Below are positions 41,521 to 50,538 of a stretch of DNA of 64,000 nucleotides, piece by piece (position 1 is the stretch's first letter; each line of letters opens with the position of its first letter). Position numbers and translations under genes: made by a program. Below the pieces are notes generated by a model, which saw only the letters and a program-made list of their open reading frames with translations, had not been told where the DNA came from and did no database searches. This stretch comes from ZC4RG29 sp964521255. Its GTDB lineage: Bacteria > Bacteroidota > Bacteroidia > Cytophagales > Cyclobacteriaceae. The DNA lies in assembly GCA_964521255.1 (NCBI GenBank), contig CAZFRM010000004.1, positions 124,001-188,000 on the forward strand. The letters run 5' to 3'.

Positions 41521-44502
41521 TTACTTCAAACTTCGTACCTCGTACTTCGCCCTTCGTACCTTATTTTTTATTTCCTCTACTTTTTGTAAAGCGCTCACTG
41601 CATACTCATCAAATCCTTTCCGCAGGGCTTCGTTTATATAGGCGTTCCAGAGTTTAATAGAGTTGTCGTTGACCTGGATGGCTTCAGCAAGAATATTGTA
41701 TGCTTCAAGTGATTCCGAATCTTGATTTCTATAAAATGCTGCTGCCGCGATTATGCCTTCTTCAAAGTAAGGATTGTAGTGCGCAAGGATGCGATAATTT
41801 TTATCAGCAAGTATGGTATCACCACTTGCTTCATTTATTAATGCCGTATATAATATTTTCTCTAAAGCTTCCTGCTGCGTGAATGCAATACCTTCATTTA
41901 TTTGCTGAGCAAGCTTTTGAATTTCTTTTCTTTCCGTCAGCATCAATAATTCAAAATGTTGAATGCGGTTATAAAGCTGTTGATCGGTAAGCTTCAAGCC
42001 TGCCACTTTATTAAAATACTGAATGGCTACATTTAAGTTATCCCATTCAAATTGTTTCTTTGCCATATCCAGCAATGCCTGTGCTTTGTAGTTATTGTTC
42101 TCGAATGTTAGAATTATTTTGTTAAACAGGATAGTATCGTAAACATTTATCTTGTAGCGACAGAATAAATATTTTTCCTGGTCGGATAGAGTTGATGTTC
42201 CATTATCATTCAAATTTATAATATGCTTCATTTGGATTGCCATAGCACGCTCGGTTTCATCCTTGCTCCTTGCAACCGTATCCCAGGCAATTTGTGATTC
42301 ATTAATCAAGCCAGCCTCTGTTAACGCTATTGCATAGTATAGTTTGGCATTTTTATAATTCTGCACTACTGCGAAGTTGAAATAACTGGCGGCAAGTTCA
42401 GGATTATCTTGTTCAAGGGCCCATAGCCCCATCAGGTAATTATACTTGCCTTTGTACATTTCACTTATGAAAGCTAATTCTGCCATTATCTCAAGCGCCC
42501 GGCTTACATTGTTTTTTAAATAGTAAGCTGTTGCTATCTGCACTTTTAACACTTCGCTGTAATCACTATTTAATGAATCATCCGCTATGATAAGCGCTTT
42601 TTCAAGCTGAGTAGAATCTATTGTATGTATTTGATGGACCAGAAAATTATTTAACAGTGTAGCTGAATGAAGATTCAACTTTTTTACATTGAGCGGATTG
42701 GTAGCTGTTTTAAAATTCTGTTTTTGCACATTTGCAAGTGCGAGCGCATTTGCTTGCGAGGCGTCATAAAGAGTTCCAAATGTATTTATTGTTGAATCTG
42801 CTTTGACAGGAAGATTCTGCAGCGTTATGAGTGCAAAAAAATTTGTTTCTGCTGATGGCTTTGAAAAGCTTTGCCCACGAGCGCGATTAAGATAATATAC
42901 TGCCGAGTCAATTTGATATGTTTTAGCGAAGGCAAACCCCAGGTTATTTTGCGCCAGGCCCGATCCGTTCATTACACTGTTTGCATGATGAAACGCTTTT
43001 ATTGCATCAAAATTCTGATTCTGCCAGAGGTAGAGATTGCCTGTATTAATCAATGAAAATTCACTCGGTCGTTTATCATTGGCTAATCCATAATGGCGCT
43101 GTGATTCTTCAAAGTTGAACATATTCATCTTTAACCGTGCCAGCGCATAGTTGGCGTGGTGATTCTGAAATCCGTATGAACCGGCCTGATCGTAGTGCGC
43201 TCTTGCGTAAGAAGGATTATCTAACACTACATCAAGATCGCCGAGGTTATTGTAAAATCCGGCAACACCATTATAGATATAGTTTCTCCATCCTGAATAA
43301 AAAACAAATGCGAGCGTTACAATTAATCCGGCAAATTGAAAAGTAAAGTAGGGCATTCGATTAGGATTGTACAGCACTTTGTACACAGCCAGGTTTTGCC
43401 CGAGCATCCCCACAAAGTTGGAAAGTATGTAGGTTACGAAAATAAACCCAAAGCCTATGTGTGAAAAGATAATGATGTCGCGAACCACTTTCAGCGGTGC
43501 ATCATTAGCATTGCCAAGTAATCCTCCGATGGTAGCAAATGAAAGCGCTCCCAACGCAATAAAAAAGAACGCACCATAAGGATGGAAGGGAAATATATTG
43601 CCATACATGGATTCGCGATCACGAAATCCCCAAAGCCCGATAACAGCGGAGATAGTTAACAGCAGGTATAAATTGATGTAGATAAAATTCCAGTGGAGTG
43701 ATCCTATTTCATGTAAGACTGTAATTATAAGATTCACAAAATAAATGGCGACAATGAGGAAAAAGTGCTTAAGGTTATTTGAACCTCCTTCATTCTTGCT
43801 AAGAATGTAAATGAAAGACGCCACAATCTCGTGCGACACAAGTACTATAAATAACAGCGTAAGAATCAATGCTGCCGGATATGATGTAACCGCGAGATGC
43901 AGCATAGGATGTGGTACACCAGAGAAAAAATAAATGATTACAGCAATGAAAGTGATAAGTAAAGCGAATGATAATAATCTTGTCTTAAATCTCGCTTCTT
44001 TCCTGATCATGTTAAAGTACACACTTACGCCTGTTACAATCACTGATACAGTTATCAAAGGAATTTGATTGAACTGGCCAAAAATGGTTAGCACCCTCAG
44101 TCGCAGACTATAGAGAAACAGGATATACAAAACTATCCCGACAATGAACCAGAACCGGTCGAGCGTTGTGATGATGGTTAGTAAAAAAATAGAGCTGGTA
44201 AAAAGAAAGAATAAAAAGATTAGCTGAGCGTAAATGTTCGGATAAAGATCACCTCCGTTGAAGTATTCGTAGATGACAAAATTTTCAGCAGGTACATTTA
44301 GTTCAAACGGACCTACGTTAAAAGTATGAACAACAGACTCTACCGATTTTTGTTCCTGGAGTTTCTGCCAGTTAATGATTCCATTGTTACCACTAAAATA
44401 ACCGTACCACATAAACACCAGGGCAACAGCGAACAGCGTGGCTGACACATACCAGGCGTAGCGATATTCATTGTTCCAGTTTCTCCAAAAAAAATGGGTC
44501 AT
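41521..44502 (-). CDS. Large membrane protein with C-terminal TPR-like repeats, unknown function
   Basis: The 993-residue protein has about twelve hydrophobic segments in its first 430 residues, then a soluble region with repeated helical TPR-like pairs (for example YDQAGSYGFQNHHANYALAR and AIKAFHHANSVMNGSGLAQN). I do not recognise a named family; membrane-TPR proteins of this size are seen in Cytophagales. The last residues (VRRAKYEVRSLK) are encoded by the heptad repeat at 41524-41562, so the original C-terminus was probably extended by repeat insertion. Met content is normal. It stands alone on the minus strand, upstream of nothing obviously related. Confidence 0.8.
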   Translation of the reverse strand: MTHFFWRNWNNEYRYAWYVSATLFAVALVFMWYGYFSGNNGIINWQKLQEQKSVESVVHTFNVGPFELNVPAENFVIYEYFNGGDLYPNIYAQLIFLFFLFTSSIFLLTIITTLDRFWFIVGIVLYILFLYSLRLRVLTIFGQFNQIPLITVSVIVTGVSVYFNMIRKEARFKTRLLSFALLITFIAVIIYFFSGVPHPMLHLAVTSYPAALILTLLFIVLVSHEIVASFIYILSKNEGGSNNLKHFFLIVAIYFVNLIITVLHEIGSLHWNFIYINLYLLLTISAVIGLWGFRDRESMYGNIFPFHPYGAFFFIALGALSFATIGGLLGNANDAPLKVVRDIIIFSHIGFGFIFVTYILSNFVGMLGQNLAVYKVLYNPNRMPYFTFQFAGLIVTLAFVFYSGWRNYIYNGVAGFYNNLGDLDVVLDNPSYARAHYDQAGSYGFQNHHANYALARLKMNMFNFEESQRHYGLANDKRPSEFSLINTGNLYLWQNQNFDAIKAFHHANSVMNGSGLAQNNLGFAFAKTYQIDSAVYYLNRARGQSFSKPSAETNFFALITLQNLPVKADSTINTFGTLYDASQANALALANVQKQNFKTATNPLNVKKLNLHSATLLNNFLVHQIHTIDSTQLEKALIIADDSLNSDYSEVLKVQIATAYYLKNNVSRALEIMAELAFISEMYKGKYNYLMGLWALEQDNPELAASYFNFAVVQNYKNAKLYYAIALTEAGLINESQIAWDTVARSKDETERAMAIQMKHIINLNDNGTSTLSDQEKYLFCRYKINVYDTILFNKIILTFENNNYKAQALLDMAKKQFEWDNLNVAIQYFNKVAGLKLTDQQLYNRIQHFELLMLTERKEIQKLAQQINEGIAFTQQEALEKILYTALINEASGDTILADKNYRILAHYNPYFEEGIIAAAAFYRNQDSESLEAYNILAEAIQVNDNSIKLWNAYINEALRKGFDEYAVSALQKVEEIKNKVRRAKYEVRSLK
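41524..41562. repeat. Heptad repeat tract, CTTCGTA family, inside a gene end
   Basis: Units CTTCGTA-CCTCGTA-CTTCGCC-CTTCGTA follow one another with an exact seven-base period. Read on the minus strand they encode the KYEVR-like C-terminus of the membrane-TPR protein. Confidence 0.75.
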
Positions 44503-44598
44503 GTTATAAACTTACGGATAGGAGTTGAATGCGGGTACGATGATACAGTTTATCCTTAAAAAAAGAAAACGTTAACTATCCAAAAGGAGTGATTGAAT

Positions 44599-44886
44599 CT
44601 ACTCTATTACCTTAGGAACACGGAAATAGTCAGCATCTTTTTCAGGTGCATTTAAAAGTGCGCGGTCGTGACTTAAATGTTCCTTTACTTCATCTTCGCG
44701 TGTCACATTTATTTCATGCGACATGGTGGTGAGGGGCTCAACACCTTCTGTATCTACCTCCTTAAGTTTTTCTACCCAATCAACAATGGCGGTCATATCA
44801 GCCATCATTTTTTCTGCGTCTTTTTCATCGAACTCAAGACGTGCCAGGTGCGCAATTTTATCTAATAATTCGCGATTAATTTTCAT
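44599..44886 (-). CDS. gatC: Glu-tRNA(Gln)/Asp-tRNA(Asn) amidotransferase subunit C
   Basis: The 95-residue protein is the small belt subunit of GatCAB, which amidates misacylated Glu-tRNA(Gln) or Asp-tRNA(Asn). It has the family features KIAHLARLEFDEKDAEKM near the start, DWVEKLKEVDTEGVEPLTTM in the middle and NAPEKDADYFRVPKVIE at the end. Length is standard. Its start overlaps the acyltransferase gene by 11 bases, so the two are translated from one transcript. gatA and gatB are not in the window. Confidence 0.95.
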   Translation of the reverse strand: MKINRELLDKIAHLARLEFDEKDAEKMMADMTAIVDWVEKLKEVDTEGVEPLTTMSHEINVTREDEVKEHLSHDRALLNAPEKDADYFRVPKVIE

Positions 44887-45682
44887 GACTGTTGTGCTTC
44901 TTCAACTCTTCATCAAGTGTATTCCGCAGGCTTTGCTTGAGCTTGTCGATATCATTCATGGTTAATCCTTTTGTAAGAATGGGTTCATGAAAAATCACTT
45001 TCACTTTGTGCCAATGCAAGACAAACTCATTGTCGGGCAAAAGTATCCAATTATAAGGAATCGTGACGGGAACAAGCGGGATTTGTTTTTCAATGGCTAC
45101 ACGAAAAGCGCCATCTTTGAAGCCAGCCAATTGTGGTGGGTCTTTTGTGATTATACCTCCCTCGGGATAAATCACAAGACTTTTTCCTTCATCAATTGCT
45201 TCCATGGAGCGGATCATTGTGGTATACCGGCTTTTTAATTTTGTGCGGTCTACGGTAATATGAAGTTTACGATACATTAGTCCGAACAAAGGAATTTTTT
45301 CCATTGCACTTTTACCGACAAATATGGTGTTGTGCATGTTAAGTCCAACGGTAGGAATATCCAGGTAAGAAAAATGATTGGGGCAGAAAATGTATTGTTT
45401 TTTGGGATCAGGTTTGAACCGATATTCGGTTTTAAATGGCACGCCAATAAAGATAAACATCAATCGTGCCCACCACCGATTAAATACACCTATGAGTCTG
45501 AACTGACTTTTAAAAAATATTGGAATACAAAACAATGGAAACAAAAGAAGGAACAGCACGATAAAACCGGCTACTCCATAACTTGTGTGAACAACTCTTA
45601 AAAATTTCTGTATACTCTGCCAAATCCCAGTGCTGAACTGCTGATAAGAAGATTCGCTCCGGTTAACATTTTGAATTTCCAC
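44876..45682 (-). CDS. plsC: 1-acyl-sn-glycerol-3-phosphate acyltransferase
   Basis: The 268-residue membrane enzyme should acylate lysophosphatidic acid to phosphatidic acid in phospholipid synthesis. It has an N-terminal membrane segment (about 33-55), the catalytic NHFSYLD (HX4D) box, GKSAMEKIPLFG, and the glycerol-phosphate-binding YPEGG box. It lies immediately upstream of gatC with an 11-base overlap. An in-frame earlier part is not needed; the first 25 residues are poorly conserved, and a later start is possible. Confidence 0.92.
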   Translation of the reverse strand: MEIQNVNRSESSYQQFSTGIWQSIQKFLRVVHTSYGVAGFIVLFLLLFPLFCIPIFFKSQFRLIGVFNRWWARLMFIFIGVPFKTEYRFKPDPKKQYIFCPNHFSYLDIPTVGLNMHNTIFVGKSAMEKIPLFGLMYRKLHITVDRTKLKSRYTTMIRSMEAIDEGKSLVIYPEGGIITKDPPQLAGFKDGAFRVAIEKQIPLVPVTIPYNWILLPDNEFVLHWHKVKVIFHEPILTKGLTMNDIDKLKQSLRNTLDEELKKHNSHEN

Positions 45683-46094
45683 TGGATAACGGTACAGGTT
45701 TGCTTTCGAAAGGTAATGGTTTTGTTGGAAAGATTCTTAAATGTGAGATGTCCGGAAAATCACCAATTATAACGCTTTGGCTGCCGCGATTAGAAAAATG
45801 CCGTTTTAATTTTTACCTGATTTGTATCTATCGACAAATATCAACAACTAACCATGTACCTTAAAAATCTTCTCACACCGGGCAATGTACAATCAACGTT
45901 CCATCATGGTCACCTGACAGTAAGCATATTGCATTTGTTAGTAATTCAGGAAAGAAATAGTAATGTGATTGATCTATCAGGATACATGTAGTTGGTATCC
46001 CGGTCAAATCATTTTGTGAAATCCTTAGCCATTGAAATTTTGAAGGAGGCTCAACTTGCACCTCAGAATTGCAAACTCATTTCCCGGGATGATT
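45683..46094. other. 412-base gap between plsC and the AraC regulator gene
   Basis: Apart from a decayed propeller fragment at 45865-45960 the gap shows no gene I can support. It must hold the plsC promoter near its left end. A 62-codon minus-strand ORF at 45873-46061 has no recognisable features. Confidence 0.5.
45865..45960 (+). pseudogene. Fragment of a TolB/PD40-type beta-propeller gene
   Basis: In one frame the DNA reads GQCTINVPSWSPDSKHIAFV then SNSGKK before TAG. PSWSPDSKHIAFVSN is a near-perfect PD40/WD40-like TolB repeat. No start codon and no further intact repeats are visible, so this is probably a gene relic. Confidence 0.45.
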
Positions 46095-47039
46095 TTACTT
46101 GCTTTCTAATTCTGTTTCCATTGCCCATTGTTGGTAGGTCTTGGGTGTTATCCCCGTTTCTTTTTTGAATGCGCGAATAAAGTAATTAAGGTTTTGAAAT
46201 CCTGACATGTAACAAACCTGAGTAACTGAATGGTGTGGAACGGTAAGATGAACCCTGGCCAATTTCAAACGTTCTTTTAAAATGTATTCGCCTGGTGATA
46301 TACCAAACTCCTGTTTAAACTTCCTGAAAAAATTTGCCCTGCTCATGCAAGCTTGCTCACTAAGGCTATCCGGATTTATTTGCCCGCTAAGATTTTGCTT
46401 GATGTAATTAATTACGTGTGCAAAGCGATGAGAAGGCATCAATTGTTTGTAATTGGTTTCAAACATTTCACGGGCTTGTGTTTGCATAAGGCGAATAAGC
46501 AATTCCTTCAGTGCCAGCTCGGCCAGGATATCTTTCTCACGCGTGGAGTCAGTAATGCTGATGCGAACAAATCGGTTTATTATATCTGCCAGGTCCGAAC
46601 TGTTAACCATATGCAAAATATCACCTTTGATTTGCCAGCTATCCTTAATATCTGCTTTTGGATAATGCTCGTTAAGCTCATTTAATGTATTCTTGATTTG
46701 ATCAGCAGAAATAACAAGTGCGAGGCATTGTGTGGGATTCTCAAGATCAGCTTCAGGGAAATCAATTGATAATCGTTCATTGGGGGGAACAATTACAGAT
46801 TCGCCAGGAAAATATTCGAACCCTGGTCTTTCTGCAACACGCATAACTTTTTTTCCACGCAACATACTGGTGAAAACGAAATCGTTAAACACCAGATTTA
46901 CATTGCTCGCTTGCTGATGCGTTTCATAAAGATTCAGCTCACATTGATCCATGGTGTAAGCTGAGCGGTTTTCAACTAACGTTTCAAGAGAATCTTCATG
47001 TGAAACAGGCAATGATTGAGGAGCATATACTCTTTTCAT
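46095..47039 (-). CDS. AraC-family transcriptional regulator
   Basis: The 314-residue regulator has an AraC-type N-terminal cupin-like domain (FTSMLRGKKVMRVAERPGFE, FPGESVIVPP) and a C-terminal double helix-turn-helix (about 210-305) with ISPGEYILKERLKLAR and CYMSGFQNLNYFIRAFKKET. The target is unknown; it is divergent from the ECF sigma gene across 288 bases. Met content is high (about 3-4%), a useful contrast to the sulfur-poor loci. Confidence 0.93.
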   Translation of the reverse strand: MKRVYAPQSLPVSHEDSLETLVENRSAYTMDQCELNLYETHQQASNVNLVFNDFVFTSMLRGKKVMRVAERPGFEYFPGESVIVPPNERLSIDFPEADLENPTQCLALVISADQIKNTLNELNEHYPKADIKDSWQIKGDILHMVNSSDLADIINRFVRISITDSTREKDILAELALKELLIRLMQTQAREMFETNYKQLMPSHRFAHVINYIKQNLSGQINPDSLSEQACMSRANFFRKFKQEFGISPGEYILKERLKLARVHLTVPHHSVTQVCYMSGFQNLNYFIRAFKKETGITPKTYQQWAMETELESK

Positions 47040-47327
47040 GGGGGTTGGTTTTGTGACAAAAAAGCATAAAAAATCCCAATTTATCGTCCATCAAAACGCC
47101 AACCTGGTCGAAAATTAATACAATGGGTCAAAGGATTGAGACTACAGGTCAAGTTTTCCAATGTAATAAATGTGAACTTTTTGTATAAGTTAAACAAAAA
47201 AACAGAATAGCTATAAGGCAACGTGTAACAAAATGATCCACTGAAAGATAAGCATAAAAGGGGGGAGAATTACAGGTGGGAAAACCGCTGTTGAAAGCTA
47301 ACAAAACAAACTTAAACCTAAACTACC

Positions 47328-47825
47328 ATGATGACCCTCGAATTCTCCCAGAAAATTGCCGTGTTGCGCAGTACACTTCACGCCTTTGCCAGAAGATTTA
47401 CAATCAACCGTGATGAATCTCTCGACCTTGTTCAGGACACAATTCTGAAAGCCTTGATGTATCAGGATAAATTTACAGAGGATACAAATCTGAAAGGATG
47501 GTTGTTCACCATTATGCGGAATACTTTTATAAACAATTATCGCAAGTCTAAAAGGTTTCGCACTACTATGGATACCACGCAGGATCTGTATTACCTGAAT
47601 GTTGAAGACGATCATACTTTCAATTCTCCCGAGGCGAGTTTTCAATATGAAGACGTATGGAAAAATGTACATGAGATTCGCGAAGAGCTACTTGTTCCAT
47701 TTAAGATGCATGCGTCTGGTTATAAGTATCATGAAATTGCAGCCCATCTCAGCATCCCGATAGGCACAGTAAAGAACAGAATATTCCACGCCAGAAAAGA
47801 AATTCAAAGAAAACTAACAAACTGA
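47328..47825 (+). CDS. ECF-family RNA polymerase sigma factor
   Basis: The 165-residue protein has sigma region 2 (RDESLDLVQDTILKAL and LKGWLFTIMRNTFINNYRK) and region 4 (HEIAAHLSIPIGTVKNRIFHARKEI). It is the stand-alone ECF form common in Bacteroidota, with no adjacent FecR-type anti-sigma gene. What activates it cannot be read here. The second codon is also ATG (47331). Confidence 0.94.
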   Translation: MMTLEFSQKIAVLRSTLHAFARRFTINRDESLDLVQDTILKALMYQDKFTEDTNLKGWLFTIMRNTFINNYRKSKRFRTTMDTTQDLYYLNVEDDHTFNSPEASFQYEDVWKNVHEIREELLVPFKMHASGYKYHEIAAHLSIPIGTVKNRIFHARKEIQRKLTN

Positions 47826-48197
47826 TAAAATCACGTGAATGTGTGAATCGCACATTTGAATTAAAAAATTTCTGATCTTTTAAGCTTCTGCTTTGGCTAC
47901 AGGTAACCTCTGTCAAGCCATATAATCTTCCCATTAACGGTCAATTATTAAGGAATAGCGGGTATGATTTCCGCTATCCCTCGCATATTTCTTTTCAATG
48001 AATTAACAGCCACATCAGGTTAAGTAAACAGGCATTGGTATTGCCTGATGTATATAACCTCTCCCGGCAACGGGGTAAATATGCTGGCAATAAAATAAAA
48101 ACGGCCGTTTCTTTTTAAATACGTATCCCCAGGTCACAAGTAGTGATCCAGATTTTGGAAAACCCTCTCTCAAAATGGCCGAAGAGTAAAAGTTTAA
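47826..48197 (+). other. 372-base gap between the sigma factor and L,D-transpeptidase genes
   Basis: The only structure noticed is a hairpin at 47952-47979 (GGAATAGCGG / CCGCTATCC, one bulge) without a T-run. No gene or known RNA was recognised. Confidence 0.5.
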
Positions 48198-49652
48198 GTG
48201 AAACTTCTTTCTTTTATGATATCTATACAATTGCGTTGGATGGTTATGCTGAGTGTGCTTTTTGTATTTGCCTGCTCAGATTCTGTGAGACAAATTCAGA
48301 AGACTTCAACCGCTCCTCAACCGGAAAGTATAATTCAAGCTCTTCTTAGTGACACAATACCAATTGAAGGTGAGAACCTTTATGTTCGATGTGCACTGAA
48401 TGAATTTTATACTTCACGTCATAACAGCTTGATGTGGTTTAAAAAAGATAAGCTCACTCCACAGGGCGATTCGTTATTAAATATTTTTCAACAAGCAAGC
48501 TACTATGGCCTGCTTCCCGATGATTATCACCTTTCGCAGATCACTAAATTGAATGAAGTCAAAGCAGAAAAACCCTCGGATGCAAAAACGCTGGCCAGGC
48601 TTGACTTGCTAATGACAGACGGTTTTTTGGCCATGGCCAATCATCTTCGTTACGGCAGAATTGATAAAGATCGTCTTGTGCGGAAGGACATAGGATTAGA
48701 AATCGATTCATCATTGTGGCATGTTATAAATCTTGCGGTTAATAAGAACAGTCTGACATCGGGTCTGTTATCCCTGGAGCCTCGCTATTCTTATTACCGG
48801 TTACTTAAAAATGATTTGAAAATTAAGCTCGACTCTCTTTCGCTGGGGTTTACCGATAGTGTAGTAAGAACTAAATTGAAATACCGTGTACGCGACCTTT
48901 CTATAAATATGGAGCAATGGAGATGGGAAAAAGTGGATTATAGCAAACCCTACATTATGGTAAACATACCCTCGTTTCAACTGGAGGTATTAGACCATGA
49001 TTCAATGGTCTTTAAATCAAACATTGTAGTAGGTACACCGTATTCACAAACACCGACACTGGATGCCCGCCTGATCAATTTAGTATTGTATCCATATTGG
49101 AATGTGCCTCGTGATATTGCCACTCAGGAATTATTGCCTAAAATCAAACGCGATTCATCTTACTTGTTCACGAACAATTACAGAGTATTGGATATGAGAG
49201 GAAACCAGGTTCATCCTGATTCCATTAACTGGAATGCTCATCATGTTAATAATTTCCCTTATATGCTTCAACAATCCGAAGGTGAGCACAACGCCCTAGG
49301 AATAATAAAGTTCAATTTTGTAAATGACTATAATGTTTACCTGCACGATACCAATGCAAAACGTTTTTTTGAAAGCGACAAACGGGCTTATAGCCATGGT
49401 TGTGTCCGGGTTGAACGTGCATTGGAATTGGCAAAGCTTTTAGTTAAGCAAGAAAATCCCTTTTGTTCAGTAAGGGATCTGGATAAGTTTATTAAGGCGC
49501 GTAAACAGCAGCAAGTTACCCTGAAGCCGATGGAATTACTTATACGTTATTACACCTGCCAACCAGATGAAAATGGAAAGATTAATTTTTTTGATGATGT
49601 GTACGGGAAGAACGCTCCCTTAATTGACGCCCTTTATTGCAGAAACTTGTGA
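48198..49652 (+). CDS. L,D-transpeptidase (YcbB-like) lipoprotein
   Basis: The 484-residue enzyme should form or alter peptidoglycan cross-links. The N-terminus contains a hydrophobic stretch ending in VFAC, a lipobox with Cys26. The ATG at 48219 (MISIQLRWM) is an equally possible start that keeps the lipobox. A scaffold domain with LMTDGFLAMANHLRYGRID is followed by the YkuD catalytic domain, with KPYIMVNIPSFQLEV, the substrate loop and the active-site YSHGCVRVE, where the catalytic residue is Cys402. It stands alone before a 160-base inverted-repeat element. Confidence 0.9.
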   Translation: MKLLSFMISIQLRWMVMLSVLFVFACSDSVRQIQKTSTAPQPESIIQALLSDTIPIEGENLYVRCALNEFYTSRHNSLMWFKKDKLTPQGDSLLNIFQQASYYGLLPDDYHLSQITKLNEVKAEKPSDAKTLARLDLLMTDGFLAMANHLRYGRIDKDRLVRKDIGLEIDSSLWHVINLAVNKNSLTSGLLSLEPRYSYYRLLKNDLKIKLDSLSLGFTDSVVRTKLKYRVRDLSINMEQWRWEKVDYSKPYIMVNIPSFQLEVLDHDSMVFKSNIVVGTPYSQTPTLDARLINLVLYPYWNVPRDIATQELLPKIKRDSSYLFTNNYRVLDMRGNQVHPDSINWNAHHVNNFPYMLQQSEGEHNALGIIKFNFVNDYNVYLHDTNAKRFFESDKRAYSHGCVRVERALELAKLLVKQENPFCSVRDLDKFIKARKQQQVTLKPMELLIRYYTCQPDENGKINFFDDVYGKNAPLIDALYCRNL

Positions 49653-49811
49653 ACAGTTATCGGTTATTAAACTTTAAAATTCAATTAACTGATAACTATT
49701 AAGGGCATCTCTAAAAACCTCCTCTGTCCTTCTCCAATCGGAGAAGGGAAGGGATGAGGCCAATAAAAAAATAGTTTTTAGAGATGGCCTTAACTGATAA
49801 CCGATAACTGT
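49653..49811. repeat. 159-bp nested inverted-repeat element
   Basis: ACAGTTATCGGTTA at 49653-49666 is exactly mirrored by TAACCGATAACTGT at 49798-49811. Inside, GGGCATCTCTAAAAAC faces GTTTTTAGAGATGGCC, and TCCTTCTCCAATCGGAGAAGGGA forms a central hairpin. It fills the space between two convergent genes exactly, from stop codon to stop codon. A MITE-like mobile remnant or a large terminator are the alternatives. Confidence 0.7.
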
Positions 49812-50198
49812 CTACCCAAAGAGATTATTCTGGATATCCTTGGCCTTATCTTCAACTGACTCTTTAAATTCCTCCGCTTTTTCTACTACTACGTCTTTCA
49901 TATGCTCTGCTTCTTTCTTAAGCTGAGCGGCTTTTTGAGCGGCAGCTTTACTTAGACTGGATGCCTTTTTGGAAACAGCTTTCTTAACAGCTTCCGCTTT
50001 AGCAGTCACTTTACGAAAGAGCGATTTCTGTGCAGACTTGACTTTTCTTGCCACTTTTTTCACTGCCTTTTTACTTTTCTTTACAGCTTTTTTAGCGGTC
50101 TTTTTTGCTGCCTTTACTTTCTTCTTTACTGTTTTCTTAGCAGTCTTTACTTTCTTTTTCACTGCCTTCTTTGCAGCCTTTTTTGTTTTTTTTGCCAT
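49812..50198 (-). CDS. Histone H1-like lysine/alanine-rich protein
   Basis: The 128-residue protein opens with about 65 residues of KKAVKK-, KTAKK- and KSKKAVKK-like repeats, as in bacterial H1-like proteins that bind DNA non-specifically. The second half changes to an alternating acidic/basic amphipathic helix (KDVVVEKAEEFKESVEDKAK), as in late-embryo or apolipoprotein-like helices. It has a single Met beyond the start, no Cys and no aromatic residues except Phe. A role in nucleoid compaction or stress is likely but not shown. The start is a clear ATG. Confidence 0.75.
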   Translation of the reverse strand: MAKKTKKAAKKAVKKKVKTAKKTVKKKVKAAKKTAKKAVKKSKKAVKKVARKVKSAQKSLFRKVTAKAEAVKKAVSKKASSLSKAAAQKAAQLKKEAEHMKDVVVEKAEEFKESVEDKAKDIQNNLFG

Positions 50199-50538
50199 TG
50201 GTATAAATTTTTTTAGTGAGAGTGTATTGTTAACTGGAGAACTAATGTCCGACTAAAAAAACGAACACCTAGATAATCCCTTGATTTTCTTGATTCCTTA
50301 GTCTCTCTCCTTCGGAGAGAGGTAGGAGTGAGCCTGCCTGCCGGCAAAGGCAGGGCCAGATGAAGAAACATCAAGAAAATCAAGGGATGAAACGAATGCT
50401 ACATTTTAGTCGGACAAGATATTATCCCTCTACTAAATTTAGGTGAACCGTAATCACATTCAAAACTTGTGATTAAACTTTTTGAAATAAAATTCAGTTT
50501 AGAAAATCAAGTTAGTACGCGCTGAATCTTTTAAGCCG
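50199..50538. other. 340-base gap holding a MITE-like element
   Basis: Half of the space is taken by the inverted-repeat element at 50246-50416. The remainder (50417-50538) is AT-rich with no recognisable gene; the histone-like gene promoter should lie at 50200-50245 or within the element. Confidence 0.55.
50246..50416. mobile_element. MITE-like element with 13-bp terminal inverted repeats
   Basis: TGTCCGACTAAAA at 50246-50258 is exactly mirrored by TTTTAGTCGGACA at 50404-50416. A second inner pair is ATCCCTTGATTTTCTTGAT and its complement ATCAAGAAAATCAAGGGAT. The middle has a CTCTCCTTCGGAGAGAG hairpin and the dispersed CCTGCCGGCAAAGGCAGG motif (50337-50354). There is no ORF and no clear target duplication. 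Length (171 bp) and ends suit a non-autonomous transposon. Confidence 0.6.

Noticed and set aside
45873..46061. 62-codon minus-strand ORF between plsC and the AraC gene
   Set aside because: No family features, odd composition, and it lies opposite a recognisable PD40 fragment on the plus strand.
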